DNA of 64,000 bases from Apis mellifera (Eukaryota; Arthropoda; Insecta; Hymenoptera; Apidae). The number at the start of each line of letters is the position of its first letter. The first letter of the stretch is position 1. The DNA lies in assembly GCF_003254395.2 (NCBI RefSeq), contig NC_037640.1:8972289-9036288 (forward strand), read 5' to 3'. The translations under genes and the position numbers were made by a program. This document shows, one piece after another, positions 60,801-64,000 of this stretch. Below the pieces are notes generated by a model that worked only from the letters and a program-made list of their open reading frames with translations, did not search any database and was not told the DNA's origin.

Positions 60801-63800
60801 GCTCGTCCACGTTTCTTTTTCGATTCGAATTGAATCGATCAGCTGATTAGAGATTGTTTCGCGATTTAACGAGTGGAAGATTACTCGCGTTCTTCAAAGT
60901 TTCAAAGGTTTTTTTTCTTTCTTATTTCATTTTAAGTATATTCGCGATTTTATTATCGTGAAAGTTTCAACAAACTAATTGAAACGACGAGATTCTAAGA
61001 GTTAATCGTTTCACTTTTATGTTGTTTATGATAAGAACTTTCTATCATTCTTGACAAAAAAATCATCTTAGAAACTCGATATTTTAAGCTTGATTCACAC
61101 TAAAAATTTGTGGATTCTCGTTACATCCTTAGAAATATCGTTCCAAAAGATTTATATATTTTAAGAAGCATTCGAAAACTCTTACGATATTTCTTTTTCT
61201 ACACAGTCCGACTAAACTCGAGCCTCGACACGACTCTAACTTCCGTTAACTCTCGACAACTCGGTTTTCCCTCGCACGCAGCGAGTATTCATATTTGGAT
61301 CGCGATAACTGTTCTCGGAGGAAGATCCTATTCGAAAGAAACCCAAGAAGGAAAAGATGATTCATGCGCGTGTAATCTCGAAACGTGATTTTTTTGCATT
61401 TAAAAAAACAACGCTTTTTTTCTAAAAAAAAATATTATAAAACAATCTCTCTCCCACACTCTTCAAGGATTTCGAATTTCAACAAAATCTTCGATTTCTT
61501 CGAAAGAAAATTTCAACCAAATCTGCCTTTCTTTCGATCGTATTCGATCGTTTCGATGAATCAGAGAAAGATAGACAGACGGATAGAGAGAGAGAGAAAG
61601 TACAATGGACTCTGCGTACAATAGGTATGACTCAGTGCACTGCGAAAAGAATCGGTGCCCAACTCTTTGAGGAAAAGATTACGGCAACCTTTCCCTCGGT
61701 GTTTACGCGTCGATCCCGCGTGGAACAGGCATTGTTGCACCGTTGCAATTTCTCATACGACCCCGTATACACGCGATTCGGGCCCCCTCGGATCGTTTCT
61801 CTCGTAGCCGGAAGACAAGTACCACGCTGCATTCCACAGCATTGTTTCTCGAACGAGTCACGGGGTAATTTAGAACGGTCGTCGGCGCTGCCTGCCGCTG
61901 TTCCTCTTCCTGTTCACCACCACGGTCCCTTCTTCTTCTTCTTTTTTCTTCTTCCTTCTCGGTAATGGACGTTCCACCCTTTTCAGATCCATTCTACCAC
62001 AGCTTTAATAACGGCCAATTTATCCGTTAGCTTCTTCTGCCAACCTTTAGGACTCACGTCCTAAAACGATTCTATCTGTGTCCAGGATCTTTCTAGGATT
62101 TCTTCTGATTTTTGTCTTTCTTTTACGGTTTTCCGGATCTCTCTGCGATTATTCTTCAGATTCTTTTTTTCTGTTCTGAGTTTTGGGATTCTCTTCGAAT
62201 TCTTTCAGATCACTTTTCGAGATTTTTTTGGAATTGGATTCGCCAAGTGATCATTTCGCTTTTCTTTTTTTGCAATTTTTGGAATTTCTTGGAATTTTCT
62301 ATGATTATATTTTTTTTCTATGATTAGATTTCTTGTGACTTTTTTGGAATTTTCATGATTATTTTGTATTATGTTTCGGGTTTTTCTTTCTCTCCGTTAT
62401 TTTTCGTTCGAAGAAGAAGGAGAAGTTTTTGAAAAGTTGGAAAGTTTGCGATTGTTGTTGAGAGAAATTGTCGAAAAGTGGGTTAGAACGGAGTTGAGAA
62501 ACGAATTGGCGAGGATCGAGGGTGGTGTGTGGGAAGGTTTTGATGGAAATTATATAGGATGGACAGTTTCGTAAGTACGTGTATAATATATCATTAGTTT
62601 CGTTCGTACACGGATGCACTGATCGGTATTTGTGTTTTATCCGCTTATTGTGATTCGAAGTGACTCAGAGATTTATGCAAATAGTCTCGTGAGAGTTGCA
62701 TGATCCTGGCATTTACGTAAGTGGGGAATAACTGGACGATAATTAGAATCTGTGAAAAATGAGTCATGTATAAAAATCAGATTTATTTAAAATTGTGCAC
62801 TCGGCGATATCTTATTTTTCTCTTTCAGTTTCCTTCGATTCAAAATTATCCAGAATTCTCTCCAATATTCTTCGATTTAATTCCAGCATATACAAATATA
62901 AATATTTGAAAATACTCTAAAATTCTCCAAATTCTCTCTTCAAAAATAAATCGATATCGTGTAAAGATAAAATTCTTTTAAAGTATCCTTTAAACATCCA
63001 TGCAGCTTGACAATTCCAATTCCAGATGACGCTTCTCGAGTAAACTTTCGAGTAAACCAATTTTTTGAAACCGATTCGAGTCGATTTTTATTCTCCTTGA
63101 AAAATACTCGATGTTCAATTTTTTCACTTCAATTGAAAAATTCCACCTCTCTTAATGCACGAAGAGCGGAAATTCGATCGTGGAGAGACGAGGCGCGTCT
63201 CGGTTTCATATATGGAAGCTTTGCGTTTCCAGTTAAAGGCTACCTAAACTAATTTACCGAGGACACGAGATCGTGTTCAGGGACACACGGGGGTCGTGAT
63301 CACGGCGTGAAGAAAAGAAAACCGAAAGGAAGATCGATGAGGGGCCGGTCCCTCTTCTTCTACCTGTCCACGATTACATAACAACAACGGAGGAATGTGT
63401 ATTCCGCATTCCATCAACTGCACGCCTCGCGATTCTGCATTATTATATTCCAAGGCGACGAAGCGAACGATCCCCGTGGAATCTCTGCGTGGATATTGGA
63501 TATATAGGATTTTGATTCGTTTCTTTAAATATCGGATCTCTGTTTCTCCTTTTTCTTTCCAATGCGTGTGTATGTTCCAGTATGCATGGAAACGAAGGAT
63601 TTTTTCGTTTTGGAATTGTCGTTGAGAGATTTTTTTTGTTATAGGATTATTGTATTTTTTTTTTCTTTTTCTTCTTTCGAGGATCTTCTGTGAAAAATTT
63701 ACAGTAAATCTTTTCTGTTCTTTTGTTTGCGTGGGAATTGAATTTTTCTTTTTGTAGTGAAAAGCGTCGGTGAAAAGAGTTGCTTCGAGATTTATGGATT

Positions 63801-64000
63801 TTTTTCTTTCTTGTTTTTGAATAATGGTATTATATAATCCCTTGCTCTTTGTCTTTTGAAAGAGAAATATTATTACTTTTTTTCTTTTTTCGTTGGATAA
63901 TCGATATCGTTGAATTGTATTTGTAAAGTTTTCGAAAAATGATGATGAGAACGATGGATAATTTTTACTTTTTGATCCGTCCAATCGATATTATTCGAAA
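51886..64000 (+). other. 3' part of the probable first intron, running off the window
   Basis: No exon could be supported to the end of the window. AT-rich DNA dominates. CpG-rich patches occur at about 52380-52630, 53660-53880, 55880-56050, 58150-58690 and 61620-61980. A (TTC)n spot near 61930-61955 and poly(T)/poly(A) runs at 54754-54774, 56300-56312, 57104-57118 and 58135-58152 are simple repeats. Around 62090-62390 a degenerate T-rich repeat with TTTGGAATTTTC and TATGATTA words occurs. The last 350 bases are T-rich on the plus strand. Confidence 0.45.

Noticed and set aside
63277..63984. Longest open frame in the window, 235 codons on the minus strand
   Set aside because: It is the complement of T-rich low-complexity DNA, giving a Lys/Arg/Phe/Ser-rich translation with no domain. 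No promoter, splice or poly(A) logic supports it.

Overview
The window looks like nuclear DNA of an insect, most likely a honeybee-type hymenopteran (Apis or a close relative). It is AT-rich but dense in CpG (TCG, CGA and CGAT are everywhere). It carries many long A/T and GA/CT runs, has no compact gene array, shows metazoan splice signals, and has AT-rich minisatellites with roughly 100-240 bp periods. The species is an inference from composition, not a database match. Most open frames are chance frames in low-complexity or CpG-rich non-coding DNA; the longest (235 codons, minus strand, 63277-63984) is the complement of T-rich sequence.

Layout. 1-5200: AT-rich non-coding DNA. 5214-6375, minus strand: a compact three-exon gene for a small secreted, neuropeptide-like precursor. 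It has a TATA box and initiator about 31 bp apart, a signal peptide, phase-matched introns, a dibasic Arg-Arg site, and a C-terminus ending Trp-Gly-Arg-stop, the layout of an amidated peptide. 7985-9600: a large tandem array with higher-order structure. 9601-14239: non-coding. 14240-15060: a second ~100 bp array. 15061-20030: non-coding with small GC-rich islands. 20031-20725 and 21160-21830: two ~200-240 bp arrays. 21831-34261: non-coding, including a GC-rich foldable block beside a (TA)n tract near 30953-31036.

34262-36667: a GC-rich promoter/leader zone for a plus-strand gene. 36668-36980: its first coding exon, with 104 complete codons, a His8 run, a conserved-looking Ser/Leu-rich block and an Ala7 run, ending in a good GTGAGT donor in phase 1. 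No following exon is recognisable, so 36981-64000 is probably the large first intron. It holds two further alternating-unit arrays (about 42130-43225 and 50862-51885), several hairpins and microsatellites.

Only two loci are supported as protein-coding: the secreted peptide gene and the start of the large plus-strand gene. They are divergently oriented, about 28 kb apart, and nothing shows that they work together. The peptide precursor, which I cannot match to a family I know, is the most interesting item.
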